The translations under genes were made by a program, and so were the position numbers. A stretch of DNA of 64,000 nt from Blautia sp. (GTDB taxonomy: Bacteria > Bacillota > Clostridia > Lachnospirales > Lachnospiraceae), in contig JAFWGA010000013.1 in assembly GCA_017515325.1 (NCBI GenBank), forward strand, positions 62,001 through 126,000. Direction: 5' to 3'. This document shows, piece by piece, positions 9,211-17,794 of this stretch (its first letter is position 1; each line of letters starts with the position of its first letter). The notes under the pieces were generated by a model. The model was not told the origin of the DNA and did not search any database. It worked only from the letters and a program-made list of their open reading frames with translations.

Positions 9211-9375
9211 GCGTTTTTCCTCCTTGTAGGATGATGAAATAGGTTGACAGGATCAAGCCTCTGCCGGCTCTGATCCTGGCGGGCTGCAGATCACCAAAGA
9301 GTGATCTTTCCGTATTTAGTACTATATAATGAGCCATACGGCAGCGCTGCCAAAATAATAAATACCCGTTCCCGG

Positions 9376-9954
9376 TCAATCGTCGGCCAGAATGAGTTTT
9401 CCGTCCTTTATCCCCGTAACGACGGCTAAAGATCTGACTTTCAGACCCTGGGAACGAAGAAGGCTGCTTCCGGGCAGGAATCCTTTTTCGATGGCAATGC
9501 CGATTCCGACAACGGGGCAGCCTGCCTGGCGGCATAGATCCAGCAGGGCGTTACAGGCACAGCCGTCAGCCAGGAAATCATCGATGATCAGGACACGGCT
9601 CCCCCGGGGCAGGTATTGTCTGTCTGCATGGATGATCGTTTCTGTTTTATGGGTAAAGGAGAAGACGGTGGCCGTCAAAAGACCTGTGTCTTGTATGACA
9701 TTTGATCCTTTTTTGGCAAAGACGAGGGGGATGTCTCCCAGGGCATGTGCCGTGGCAAAAGCAAGAGCGATTCCGCTGGCCTCCAGGGTAAATACCAGAT
9801 CCGGCTTGTCCTCCCGAAAGGCTTGTGCAAATTCTTTCCCCATGTCAAAGACCAGATCGGTCTGAAGCCGGTGGTTGAGAAACATGTCTACCTTTACAAT
9901 GTCATCGCCGATGCCCTGTCCGTATCGCATGATCGCTTCCCGTAATTGCTGCAT
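9376..9954 (-). CDS. xpt: Xanthine phosphoribosyltransferase
   Basis: A 192-residue type-I phosphoribosyltransferase converting xanthine (often also guanine) plus PRPP to the nucleotide. The PRPP loop VLIIDDFLADGCA near residue 127 and the N-terminal MQQLREAIMRYGQGIGDDIV are characteristic of Xpt; length matches the family (190-195). Start ATG 9954 has GGGAGG 8 nt upstream; the longer frame to 10032 runs into an intergenic repeat and is not coding. Head gene of the purine uptake block: imported nucleosides or bases are converted here. I looked for the purine riboswitch core in the leader and did not find it. Confidence 0.92.
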   Translation of the reverse strand: MQQLREAIMRYGQGIGDDIVKVDMFLNHRLQTDLVFDMGKEFAQAFREDKPDLVFTLEASGIALAFATAHALGDIPLVFAKKGSNVIQDTGLLTATVFSFTHKTETIIHADRQYLPRGSRVLIIDDFLADGCACNALLDLCRQAGCPVVGIGIAIEKGFLPGSSLLRSQGLKVRSLAVVTGIKDGKLILADD

Positions 9955-10000
9955 GGCACAAACCTCCCTATGATTTATCGAACTAAGCTTGTCTTTGGGT

Positions 10001-10070
10001 TCGTTAACTCCGCCGAAAAGACACCGCGACAAGCGGCATGATTCTGCAGGTAATTCAGTCGTCTACTATA
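10001..10070 (+). repeat. Intergenic repeat family R1, copy 1
   Basis: Diverged copy of the R1 element: inner hairpin CCGC/GCGG followed by the conserved ATGATTCTGCA bulge and GGTAATTCAG. It lies about 50 bp upstream of xpt on the xpt leader side. The outer stem is poorly preserved here. Confidence 0.6.
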
Positions 10071-10128
10071 TAGCAGAGACAAATGAATAATCTTTGCATA
10101 TTTTATAAACATTCCGTTTCCAAACCTT

Positions 10129-10938
10129 CTAAACACTGTATAGAAGCCAGGAAAGATCGGCGATCTCTCTCTCAAAGGAAAAGGTATCCACGTCATCGGC
10201 AAGAAAGCATAAAAGCAAAGGGTTATTTCCCTCGATGATACCGACGTCATGGGTGATTCCTTTGTCTTCCCCGGTCTTGTGGGCAATGACAGGCGCGGGC
10301 GACAGCTGTTTCAGGCGGGCGGGGATCTTGTTGTTGAGCCGCTGGTGTTCCAGGATGGTAAGCATCTGCCGGGAAGCCCGGGGGCTGATCAGGCGGCCAT
10401 TATAGATCCTCTCCAATAGTGCGGCTGTATCTGCCGCTGTGGTGTAATTCTGGATCCCTTTGGCGGCTTTTTCTTCGTCGAACATTTTTCGCTGATACAC
10501 AGTAGCGGAAAAGCCAAGGGTTTTATGGATAAAAGTGTTAAGCCTGTCAGAGCCATAGAAATCATAGAGGAGATTGGCGGCGGTATTGTCGCTGACGATG
10601 ATCATCAGCTCTGTCAGATCCCGAAGAGAAAGTACTTTTCCGTTATCCAGGTAAGTCAGGACGCCACAGGAGGGGACACACTCGCTGCGGGGAACGGCAA
10701 GCCTGTCGGAGGGGAGAAAGTCTCCGTCTTCAAAGCCCTGGAATATGGCAGCCATGAGAAAAAGCTTAATGATGCTGGCGGCGACATGGGGGGCTTTTTC
10801 CCGATAGGTATAAGTCTCTCCTGTTTTGAGCTCCTTTAAGTATAGGCTGATATTACCGGAAAATGCCTGCAGCTGCTGAGTCAGCCAGCTGTACTTTGAG
10901 TCCTGATTTACGCCTTCATCATAGTAGAAGTCTATCAC
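10129..10938 (-). CDS. Beta-lactamase-fold (class A-like) serine hydrolase
   Basis: A 269-residue serine hydrolase of the class A beta-lactamase/penicillin-binding superfamily. Catalytic motifs are complete: S-x-x-K as SIIK, SDN in IIVSDNTAANLL and KTG in IAHKTGEDKG, with acidic residues in the omega-loop region (RKMFDEEKAAKG). The best start is GTG 10938 with GGAGGAG 7 nt upstream; the longer frame enters a palindromic repeat. From this start there is no signal peptide, so the protein appears cytosolic, which is unusual for beta-lactamases but seen in uncharacterised Clostridial paralogs. Substrate unknown; resistance should not be assumed. Confidence 0.83.
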   Translation of the reverse strand: MIDFYYDEGVNQDSKYSWLTQQLQAFSGNISLYLKELKTGETYTYREKAPHVAASIIKLFLMAAIFQGFEDGDFLPSDRLAVPRSECVPSCGVLTYLDNGKVLSLRDLTELMIIVSDNTAANLLYDFYGSDRLNTFIHKTLGFSATVYQRKMFDEEKAAKGIQNYTTAADTAALLERIYNGRLISPRASRQMLTILEHQRLNNKIPARLKQLSPAPVIAHKTGEDKGITHDVGIIEGNNPLLLCFLADDVDTFSFEREIADLSWLLYSV

Positions 10939-10952
10939 AAATTCCCTCCTCC

Positions 10953-11013
10953 GTAACTGCTCAGTCATGAGTGCCGCCACAGTTACGGAGACAGGCACTG
11001 ACTGAACCGTTAC
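10953..11013. repeat. GTAAC/GTTAC palindromic repeat, long form
   Basis: Inverted repeat of 61 bp with arms GTAACTGCTCAGTCATGAGT and GGCACTGACTGAACCGTTAC. Members of the same family occur at 27947, 35195, 47440, 53994 and 63702. A further lone right arm (CATGACTCAACAGTTAC) lies at about 11121-11137. Confidence 0.75.
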
Positions 11014-11177
11014 CCCTATTCCGATGCTTCGGTTTATGACTTATCCTATCAGAAGGGACAAAAGCTGTCAACTTTTTCTGTGACTTGATATGTGTCTGTC
11101 CGACAACGGTGAAGGAAGACATGACTCAACAGTTACGAATGCTTTTGAAATCAATATTCTGTCATCATCAATGATTC

Positions 11178-11206
11178 TTGACACGGTTAAAGTGACATGT
11201 TATATT
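11178..11206 (+). promoter_or_regulatory. Sigma-A promoter of the PTS gene
   Basis: TTGACA-N17-TATATT, a perfect -35 with optimal spacing. It places the start of transcription near 11213, which also rules out the longer PTS reading frame beginning at 11197. Confidence 0.85.
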
Positions 11207-11244
11207 TAAAAATAATAAAATTTCATATTTTAAAGGAGGTTTTT

Positions 11245-13422
11245 ATGGCAAAAAAAGACAATGGCGGTGGTGCATTTGCCGTCGCCCAGCAAATCGGTAA
11301 ATCTCTTTTCCTTCCCATCGCGGTACTGCCGCCGGCTGGTATCCTGCTCGGCATCGGCAGCTCTTTTACAAATCCTACCACGATAGCAACCTATGGACTG
11401 ACGGGCATTCTGCATCCGGGTACCTTTCTCTATGCGCTGATGCAGCTGTTCAATACTGCCGGAAATGCCATCTTCGGCAATCTGGCTCTGATCTTCGCCC
11501 TGGCCGTCGCCCTCGGTATGGCAAAGAAGGAAAAGGGCGTTGCGGTTCTTTCAGCCGGTATTTTTTACCTGGTCATGCTCAGCACCATGAATATCTGCCT
11601 GCAGATCAGTGGACAGATCGTGGATGGTGTGATTCAGCCCGGAGTCAAAGAAGGTGCGATCGCTGAGGTATTGGGTATCCAGACTCTGCAGATGGGCGTG
11701 TTTGGTGGTATCCTGGCTGGTCTCCTTGCGGCTGTGCTGACCAACAGGTTCTACAAGACGCAGCTTCCCAATGCCCTGTCCTTCTTCGCGGGAACCCGTT
11801 TTGTGCCTATTGTCTCTATGGTTTGTGCTATCGCAGTTGGCGCTGCCATGTTTATCGTATGGCCCATCATCCAGAACGGAATCTATGCTCTGGGTGGGAT
11901 TGTTCAGTCTGCCGGTTATTTTGGTACCTTTATCTATGGATGCATTGAGAGGGCATTGATTCCCTTCGGCCTGCATCACATTTTCTATATGCCCTTCTGG
12001 CAGACAGGTGTTGGCGGCTCCATGATGATAGACGGTACCCTGGTAGAGGGTGCGCAGAATATTTTCTTCGCACAGCTGGCTTCTCCGGAGACGACCAAGT
12101 TTTCTATCGATGCCGCCCGTTTCCTGGTAGGTAAATATCCCTTCATGATGGGTGGTCTGCCGGGTGCTGCCCTGGCTATGTACTCCTGCGCGAAGCCGGA
12201 GAAGAAAAAAGAGGCAGGCTCCCTTCTGTTCTCGGTTGCCCTGACCTCCTTCCTGACGGGCGTGACTGAGCCTATTGAGTTTACCTTCCTCTTCCTGGCT
12301 CCGGTTCTGTTCGGAATCCATGTTTTCTTTGCAGGCTGTGCCTTTGCGGTTTGCCATATTCTCGGCATCTGTGTGGGTACTACCTTCTCTGACGGTCTGA
12401 TCGACCTGATCCTTTATGGTATCCTGCCCGGTCAGGAGAAGTCAAACTGGATGACGCTGATTCCGGTTATCCTGGTTTACTTTGTGCTTTACTTTATTGT
12501 GTTCCGTACCTTTATCCTGAAAAAGGATCTGAAGACTCCCGGCCGTGGAGATGATGATGAAGAGATGCATCTTGTCACCAAGGATGAGTACCGTCAGGCT
12601 ACGGGTGTCGGTCTTGCAGGCGGAAAACCGGCTGCTTCTTCCACAGACGCCAAGTCTGCGGCTATCCTTCGAGGTGTGGGCGGTTCCGCCAATGTGGAGG
12701 ATATCGACTGCTGTGCGACTCGTCTGAGACTGACCCTGAAGGATACCAGTATCATCAATGAGCCTCTGCTCAAATCAACCGGTGCCTCTGGCGTTGTGGT
12801 CAAGGGTTCGGGCATCCAGGTGATTTATGGTCCCTCCGTTACCATTGTGAAGTCAAACTTTGAAGAATACGTAGAACAGATCCGGTCTGGCGCTATTGCA
12901 GAGGAAGCGCAGGAAGCAGCTCCCGCTGCCGTGGCAGCAGAGGAGAAGGCGCCTGTCGAAAAGAAAGCAGACGCAGTTTACGGAGCCCACATGAATGGCC
13001 AGATGAAGCTGATGTGTGAGGTCGAAGACGAGACCTTTGCCCAGTGTATGCTTGGTGACGGCGTCGCCATTGAACCTTCCGAGGGAAAACTGTATTCACC
13101 CTGCAATGGTACGGTAGATACGGTCTTCGAGACCAGGCATGCCATCTCCCTGCAGTCCGAGGAGGGATCGGAGATCCTGCTGCACATCGGCATTGACACC
13201 GTCCAGTTAGGCGGGAAATTCTTTGAGCCGAAGGTGAAGGATTCCCAGACCGTGAAGAAGGGTGACCTCCTCGTAGAGTTCGATCTCGAAGGCATCAAAG
13301 CGGCGGGATATAAGGTGACGACACCTATGATTATCTGCAATACCGATGAGTATGCCGCCGTGAAGCCTTTGAAGACGGGCCCGGTAAAAGCAGGAGAGGA
13401 TCTCCTCCATGTAATTGGCTAA
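11245..13422 (+). CDS. PTS sugar transporter subunit EIICBA, glucose/GlcNAc/maltose family
   Basis: A 725-residue fused phosphotransferase permease that imports and phosphorylates a sugar. Residues 1 to about 430 are the membrane EIIC domain (SLFLPIAVLPPAGILLGIGS, GVTEPIEFTFLFLAPVLFG). About 480-555 is EIIB with IDCCATRLRL, where the second Cys aligns with the phosphocysteine. About 590-725 is EIIA with the phospho-His in ILLHIGIDTV and the upstream TRHAISL histidine. AAAGGAGG precedes ATG 11245. Monocistronic, with a strong promoter and terminator. Glucose-superfamily membership is firm; glucose, GlcNAc or maltose cannot be distinguished by reading. Confidence 0.92.
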   Translation: MAKKDNGGGAFAVAQQIGKSLFLPIAVLPPAGILLGIGSSFTNPTTIATYGLTGILHPGTFLYALMQLFNTAGNAIFGNLALIFALAVALGMAKKEKGVAVLSAGIFYLVMLSTMNICLQISGQIVDGVIQPGVKEGAIAEVLGIQTLQMGVFGGILAGLLAAVLTNRFYKTQLPNALSFFAGTRFVPIVSMVCAIAVGAAMFIVWPIIQNGIYALGGIVQSAGYFGTFIYGCIERALIPFGLHHIFYMPFWQTGVGGSMMIDGTLVEGAQNIFFAQLASPETTKFSIDAARFLVGKYPFMMGGLPGAALAMYSCAKPEKKKEAGSLLFSVALTSFLTGVTEPIEFTFLFLAPVLFGIHVFFAGCAFAVCHILGICVGTTFSDGLIDLILYGILPGQEKSNWMTLIPVILVYFVLYFIVFRTFILKKDLKTPGRGDDDEEMHLVTKDEYRQATGVGLAGGKPAASSTDAKSAAILRGVGGSANVEDIDCCATRLRLTLKDTSIINEPLLKSTGASGVVVKGSGIQVIYGPSVTIVKSNFEEYVEQIRSGAIAEEAQEAAPAAVAAEEKAPVEKKADAVYGAHMNGQMKLMCEVEDETFAQCMLGDGVAIEPSEGKLYSPCNGTVDTVFETRHAISLQSEEGSEILLHIGIDTVQLGGKFFEPKVKDSQTVKKGDLLVEFDLEGIKAAGYKVTTPMIICNTDEYAAVKPLKTGPVKAGEDLLHVIG

Positions 13423-13455
13423 TCAGAGGACAGCTTTTTTGGTCAAACAGACACA

Positions 13456-13493
13456 AGACGATCCCTGGCAGAGATGTTTGGGATCGTCTTTTT
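13456..13493 (+). terminator. Intrinsic terminator of the PTS gene
   Basis: Perfect 10-bp stem AGACGATCCC / GGGATCGTCT followed by TTTTT. Confidence 0.92.
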
Positions 13494-13505
13494 GTGCCTT
13501 GAGAC

Positions 13506-13534
13506 TTGTCTTTCCTCCTTTAAAGAGATATAAT
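13506..13534 (+). promoter_or_regulatory. Promoter of the peptide transporter operon
   Basis: TTGTCT-N17-TATAAT. Transcription would start near 13541, giving a leader of about 135 nt that contains a complete R1 element just before the ribosome site of the first permease gene. Confidence 0.8.
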
Positions 13535-13595
13535 GTAAAAATATTGATAAAAAAATGTCGGAAACGAGCCAAAGGGTTTTATCTTGTTTCGTTTC

Positions 13596-13651
13596 CCGCG
13601 CCGGATTGACGCCGCGTAAGCAGCGTGTTTCCGCAGAATATTCGTGCGCAT
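13596..13651 (+). repeat. Intergenic repeat family R1, copy 2
   Basis: GCGCCGGATTGAC, inner hairpin GCCGC-GTAA-GCAGC (GNRA loop), bulge GTGTTTCCGCA, then GAATATTCGTGCGC. It sits in the 5' leader of the peptide ABC operon, about 12 nt before its Shine-Dalgarno sequence. Confidence 0.75.
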
Positions 13652-13675
13652 GCGAAAAGAAAAGGAGTGGAAGAA

Positions 13676-14587
13676 GTGGGTAAATATGTCATCAAGCGAG
13701 TGATCCTGGCGATTATTACGATTTTTGCCATCAGCGCGATCACATTCTTTGCCATGAATGCCATCCCGGGAGGTCCTTTCAGCGGAGAGAAGGCTTTGAG
13801 TCCTGAGGTTGAGAAGGTGTTGATGGAGAGATTCAACCTGGATAAGCCGGTTCCACAGCAGTATGTGATTTATCTGGGAAGACTGCTGCATGGAGATTTT
13901 GGCGTATCTCTGAAAACAGGCCGGGATATTGCTGCTACCGTTTTTGAATCCTTTAAGGTCTCTGCCCGGCTGGGAGGGCTGGCTGCGCTGACAGCTATTA
14001 TCTGCGGCATTGTTCTGGGCAGCGTTGCGGCATTGAATCGGAATCACTGGCCTGACCGTGTGATCGTTTTCCTCTCTACTCTGGCTACAGCTGTTCCCAG
14101 CTTTGTCCTGGCGACCCTTCTGCTGCTGATCTTTTGTATCAGGCTGAAATGGTTTCCGGTTTTTTCTACAGGAGAGAGGAGTTATGTCCTGCCTGTGATC
14201 GCTCTGGCCATGTATCCCATGGCTTATATTACCCGCCTGACCAAGACCAGCATGCTGGACGCCCTGGGGCAGGATTATGTGCGTACAGCAAAGGCAAAGG
14301 GCGTATCCAGAGTCCTGGTTATTTTCAAGCATGCCCTGAGGAATGCCCTGATTCCTGTCATCACCTATGTGGGACCCATGCTGGCTTACATCCTGACCGG
14401 TTCCCTCGTCGTGGAGAATATCTTCACCTTCGGTGGACTGGGGGCTAAATTTGTCTCGGGCATTACCACCAGGGACTATCCTATGATCATGGCGACGACG
14501 ATTTTCCTGGCGACTTTGATGGTCATCATGAATCTGATCAGCGATCTGGTATACAAGCTGGTCGATCCAAGGATTAACTTTGACTGA
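13676..14587 (+). CDS. Oligo/dipeptide ABC transporter permease B
   Basis: A 303-residue DppB/OppB-type permease, six TM segments. The N-terminal helix (VIKRVILAIITIFAISAITF) is followed by the large external loop with NLDKPVPQQYVIYLGRLLHG and the C-terminal EAA-like loop (ALGQDYVRTAKAKGVSRVLV). Start GTG 13676 has AAGGAG 8 nt upstream; the frame continues upstream through the R1 repeat, which is not coding. First gene of the operon B-C-D-F-A; it forms the channel with the following permease. Confidence 0.92.
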   Translation: MGKYVIKRVILAIITIFAISAITFFAMNAIPGGPFSGEKALSPEVEKVLMERFNLDKPVPQQYVIYLGRLLHGDFGVSLKTGRDIAATVFESFKVSARLGGLAALTAIICGIVLGSVAALNRNHWPDRVIVFLSTLATAVPSFVLATLLLLIFCIRLKWFPVFSTGERSYVLPVIALAMYPMAYITRLTKTSMLDALGQDYVRTAKAKGVSRVLVIFKHALRNALIPVITYVGPMLAYILTGSLVVENIFTFGGLGAKFVSGITTRDYPMIMATTIFLATLMVIMNLISDLVYKLVDPRINFD

Positions 14588-14632
14588 TTAACCCCTTTTG
14601 CTGAATTTCGGGAATAGATGAGGAGAAGATTT

Positions 14633-15700
14633 ATGGCAAAGGAAGAATTTAAGAAAAATCCGCTGAGCGTCCAGATCGATCTTGCCAAATTCGAGCTGGC
14701 CAGCGAGGAGGAGAAGGCCCAGCAGGAGGTGATGAGTGAGTCCACCACCTTCTTCAGGGACGGGATGCGAAAGCTGAGAAAGAACCCACTGGCCATGGCC
14801 AGCATCATTGTCCTGATCCTGATTGTGACATTGGCTGTGGCCGGCCCTATGGTTATCCCCTACAAATATTCCGAGATGATCTCGGTAGATGGGCGCAGAG
14901 ATAAGACCGCCAAAAACCTGGCTCCTTTTACCTGGTCAAAAAATGAGCAGAAGGCCATAGAACAGGGTGAAAAGCTCTTTCCCCATATTCTGGGGACAGA
15001 TGAGCAATGCCGGGATTATCTGGTGAGAGTGCTGTACGGAACAAGAGTATCGCTTTTTGTCGGTTTTTTTGCCGCTATCCTGGTTCTGATTATCGGCCTT
15101 TTGTATGGCAGTATCTCAGGCTATGTGGGAGGCAGGGTGGATCTGATCATGATGCGTATTGTCGATGTGATCTATTCGCTGCCTGATACCCTTATGGTAA
15201 TTCTGCTGTCTGTCGTCCTGAAGCAGACGCTGCAGCCCTTGATTGAGGGAACAGCCCTGGCTAAGCTGGGTGTGAATATGATCTCCTTGTTTGTCGTCTT
15301 TGGTCTTCTGTACTGGGTGGGAATGGCCAGGCTCATCCGCGGACAGATTCTGTCCATTAAAGAAAATGAGTATGTGCTGGCGGCGCGCGCCATCGGCGCT
15401 AAACCGGGCTGGATCATCCGCAAGCATATTATCCCCAACTGCCTGAGCGTAATCATCATTTCGACCGCGCTGCAGATCCCCTCTGCGATATTTACGGAGA
15501 GCTTCCTGAGCTTTGTGGGTCTGGGGGTACAGTCTCCCATGCCGTCACTGGGATCCCTGGCCAATGCAGCCAGGGAAGGGATGCAGAGCTATCCCCATAA
15601 GCTGGTCATACCTGCCGTCGTGATCTGTCTGTTGGTTCTGTCCTTCAACCTTCTGGGAGATGGACTGAGGGATGCCTTTGACCCCAAGCTAAGGAGGTAA
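14633..15700 (+). CDS. Oligo/dipeptide ABC transporter permease C
   Basis: A 355-residue DppC/OppC-type permease. A charged cytoplasmic N-terminus of about 55 residues precedes the first TM helix, then an external segment with HILGTDEQCRDYLVRVLYGT (the family LGTDxxGRD motif) and the EAA loop ENEYVLAARAIGAKPGWIIR. ATG 14633 follows GAGGAG by about 7 nt; an upstream ATG at 14618 lacks a good site. The gap to the first permease is 45 bp. Unusually long N-terminal tail for the family. Confidence 0.92.
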   Translation: MAKEEFKKNPLSVQIDLAKFELASEEEKAQQEVMSESTTFFRDGMRKLRKNPLAMASIIVLILIVTLAVAGPMVIPYKYSEMISVDGRRDKTAKNLAPFTWSKNEQKAIEQGEKLFPHILGTDEQCRDYLVRVLYGTRVSLFVGFFAAILVLIIGLLYGSISGYVGGRVDLIMMRIVDVIYSLPDTLMVILLSVVLKQTLQPLIEGTALAKLGVNMISLFVVFGLLYWVGMARLIRGQILSIKENEYVLAARAIGAKPGWIIRKHIIPNCLSVIIISTALQIPSAIFTESFLSFVGLGVQSPMPSLGSLANAAREGMQSYPHKLVIPAVVICLLVLSFNLLGDGLRDAFDPKLRR

Positions 15701-15703
15701 AAT

Positions 15704-16708
15704 ATGAGCGAGAATTGTGAATATATGCTGGAAGTAAAAAATCTCCATACCTCCTTTTTCACGGATTCCGGAGAGGTGAAAGCGGTAAACGGCGTGTCCT
15801 TTGACCTGAAGCCGGGGGAGATCATGGGGATTGTAGGAGAATCCGGGTCCGGCAAAAGCGTTACTGCCTATTCCGTCATGCAGATCCTGGCGGATACCGG
15901 CAGGATCGTGGAAGGCAGTGTCTTCTATAAGGGAGAGGATATTACCCGGTGGGACAAGCGGAGGATGCAGAAATTCCGTGGCAAATGCTGCAGTATCATC
16001 TTCCAGGATCCCATGACCAGCCTGAATCCTGTTTTTACCATTGGCAACCAGCTGATGGAAGCGATCCGCCTTCATACGGATAAGAACCGGTCCCAGGCAA
16101 AAGCCAGAGCGATAGAAATGCTGGAGCTGGTGGGGGTCAATGAGCCGGCCAGACGTCTCAAGCAGTATCCCTATGAGATGTCGGGGGGCATGCGGCAGCG
16201 AGTGATGATTGCCATGGCTCTGGCCTGTGAACCGGACATTCTGATTGCGGATGAGCCCACGACAGCGCTTGATGTTACCATCCAGGCTCAGATCCTGGAG
16301 CTGATGCAGGAGCTTCAGAAAAAGATGGGCATGGCTATCATCATGGTGACCCATGACCTTGGCGTGATTGCGGATATGTGTGACAAGATCATCGTCATGT
16401 ACGGAGGAAGTATCTGCGAGAGGGGAACCGCGGATGATATTTTTTATGATCCCCGGCATGAGTACACCAAGGGTCTTCTCCGTTCTATCCCCAGCGCGAC
16501 AAACAGCAAGGAGCGTCTTGTCCCGATCAGCGGGAGCCCCATCAATCTTTTGAATATGCCTAAGGGATGCGCCTTCTGCAGTCGGTGCGACCATGCCATG
16601 AAGATCTGTATCGAGGAGAAACCCCAGGAACTGACGCTCACCCCGACCCATCAGGCATCCTGCTGGATGAATGTGAAAAAATTACAGGAAGGGCAGGTGA
16701 GGCCATGA
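15704..16708 (+). CDS. Oligo/dipeptide ABC transporter ATPase D
   Basis: A 334-residue DppD/OppD-type ATPase that powers peptide import. Walker A GESGSGKS (about 45-52), signature MSGGMRQRV, Walker [14 protein letters not shown], switch His in VTHDLG, and the C-terminal cysteine-rich signature with CAFCSRC, as in oligopeptide ATPases. AAGGAGG precedes the ATG, only 3 nt after the permease stop, and the gene end overlaps the next start by 4 nt (ATGA). Tight coupling with its partner supports a heterodimeric motor. Confidence 0.94.
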   Translation: MSENCEYMLEVKNLHTSFFTDSGEVKAVNGVSFDLKPGEIMGIVGESGSGKSVTAYSVMQILADTGRIVEGSVFYKGEDITRWDKRRMQKFRGKCCSIIFQDPMTSLNPVFTIGNQLMEAIRLHTDKNRSQAKARAIEMLELVGVNEPARRLKQYPYEMSGGMRQRVMIAMALACEPDILIADEPTTALDVTIQAQILELMQELQKKMGMAIIMVTHDLGVIADMCDKIIVMYGGSICERGTADDIFYDPRHEYTKGLLRSIPSATNSKERLVPISGSPINLLNMPKGCAFCSRCDHAMKICIEEKPQELTLTPTHQASCWMNVKKLQEGQVRP

Positions 16709-17673
16709 ATACGGAATATCTGGTAGAGGTAAAGGAACTGAAGCAGTATTTCCCGATCCATACGGGATTTCGCAAGGTCACGAATCTGAAGGCGGTGGAC
16801 GGTGTTTCCTTCTCCATCCGTCCCGGAGAGACTCTAGGACTGGTAGGAGAATCCGGCTGCGGCAAGACAACGGTAGGGAGGACTCTCCTTCGTCTGTATC
16901 AGCCTACAGGCGGCCAGGTTTTGTTTGAGGGAGAAGAGGTGACGGATAAGAATATCCTGGAGCTGCGGAAAAAAATGCAGATGGTATTCCAGGATCCCTA
17001 CTCTTCCCTTGATCCCAGGATGACAGTAGAGGATATCATCGGGGAACCCATGGATGTTCATCGACTGTATAAAAATCGGGCAGAACGGCGGGAAAAGATC
17101 CTCAGACTGATGGAGCTGGTCGGGCTTAATGCCGAGCACGCTACCCGCTATGCCCATGAGTTTTCCGGTGGTCAGCGCCAGAGGATCGGGATCGCCAGAG
17201 CTCTGGCGGTGAACCCGAAGTTCATTGTCTGCGATGAGCCTGTCAGTGCTCTGGATGTGTCTATCCAGGCTCAGGTTGTCAATATGTTTGAGGATCTGCA
17301 GAAAAAGCTGGGAGTGGCTTACCTGTTTATTGCCCATGATTTATTGATTGTCCGTCATATTTCTGATAGAATAGCCGTGATGTATCTGGGCAGGATCGTG
17401 GAGATCGGGGATGCGGATGAGGTATATGAACATCCAAAGCACCCTTATACGATTTCGCTGCTGTCCGCAGTACCGATCCCGGATCCCAGGTTGACCCGCC
17501 AGAGGCAAAGGATCGTACTGGAGGGGGATGTCCCCAGCCCCATGCATCTGCCCAGCGGCTGCGCCTTCCGTACCCGCTGCCGTTATGCTACAGAGAAATG
17601 TGCCCAGGAGCGTCCCGTCCTGGCTGATACAGGGAACGGACACTTTGCTGCCTGCTGGCATCTGCAGTCATGA
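16705..17673 (+). CDS. Oligo/dipeptide ABC transporter ATPase F
   Basis: A 322-residue DppF/OppF-type ATPase. Walker [11 protein letters not shown]-loop [12 protein letters not shown], signature [15 protein letters not shown], Walker [15 protein letters not shown], switch His in IAHDL and the C-terminal CAFRTRC cysteine region. ATG 16705 overlaps the previous stop (ATGA) with AGGTGAGG just upstream; the longer frame starting at 16567 lies inside the upstream gene and is spurious. It should pair with the D subunit. The binding-protein gene follows after 121 bp. Confidence 0.94.
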   Translation: MNTEYLVEVKELKQYFPIHTGFRKVTNLKAVDGVSFSIRPGETLGLVGESGCGKTTVGRTLLRLYQPTGGQVLFEGEEVTDKNILELRKKMQMVFQDPYSSLDPRMTVEDIIGEPMDVHRLYKNRAERREKILRLMELVGLNAEHATRYAHEFSGGQRQRIGIARALAVNPKFIVCDEPVSALDVSIQAQVVNMFEDLQKKLGVAYLFIAHDLLIVRHISDRIAVMYLGRIVEIGDADEVYEHPKHPYTISLLSAVPIPDPRLTRQRQRIVLEGDVPSPMHLPSGCAFRTRCRYATEKCAQERPVLADTGNGHFAACWHLQS

Positions 17674-17794
17674 TCTTAAGGTTTCATTGATTCTTATACA
17701 GCAAGGGGAAACCCTTGCTGTTGGGAATAGATTACCGGCTGCCCTTCAGACAGCCGAGACCGTTACCAGTTACTATTTTAAGGAGGTACTGAAA

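Larger units (their letters stand above)
10939..11244. other. Intergenic region between divergent hydrolase and PTS genes
   Basis: 306 bp without a gene. It holds the 61-bp palindrome at its left end, a stretch with no recognised feature, and the PTS promoter at its right end. No riboswitch or antiterminator leader is visible; the predicted PTS leader is only about 30 nt. Confidence 0.7.

Noticed and set aside
9955-10128. Purine riboswitch before xpt
   Set aside because: Expected for this gene, but the conserved three-way junction core is absent; the space holds an R1 repeat.
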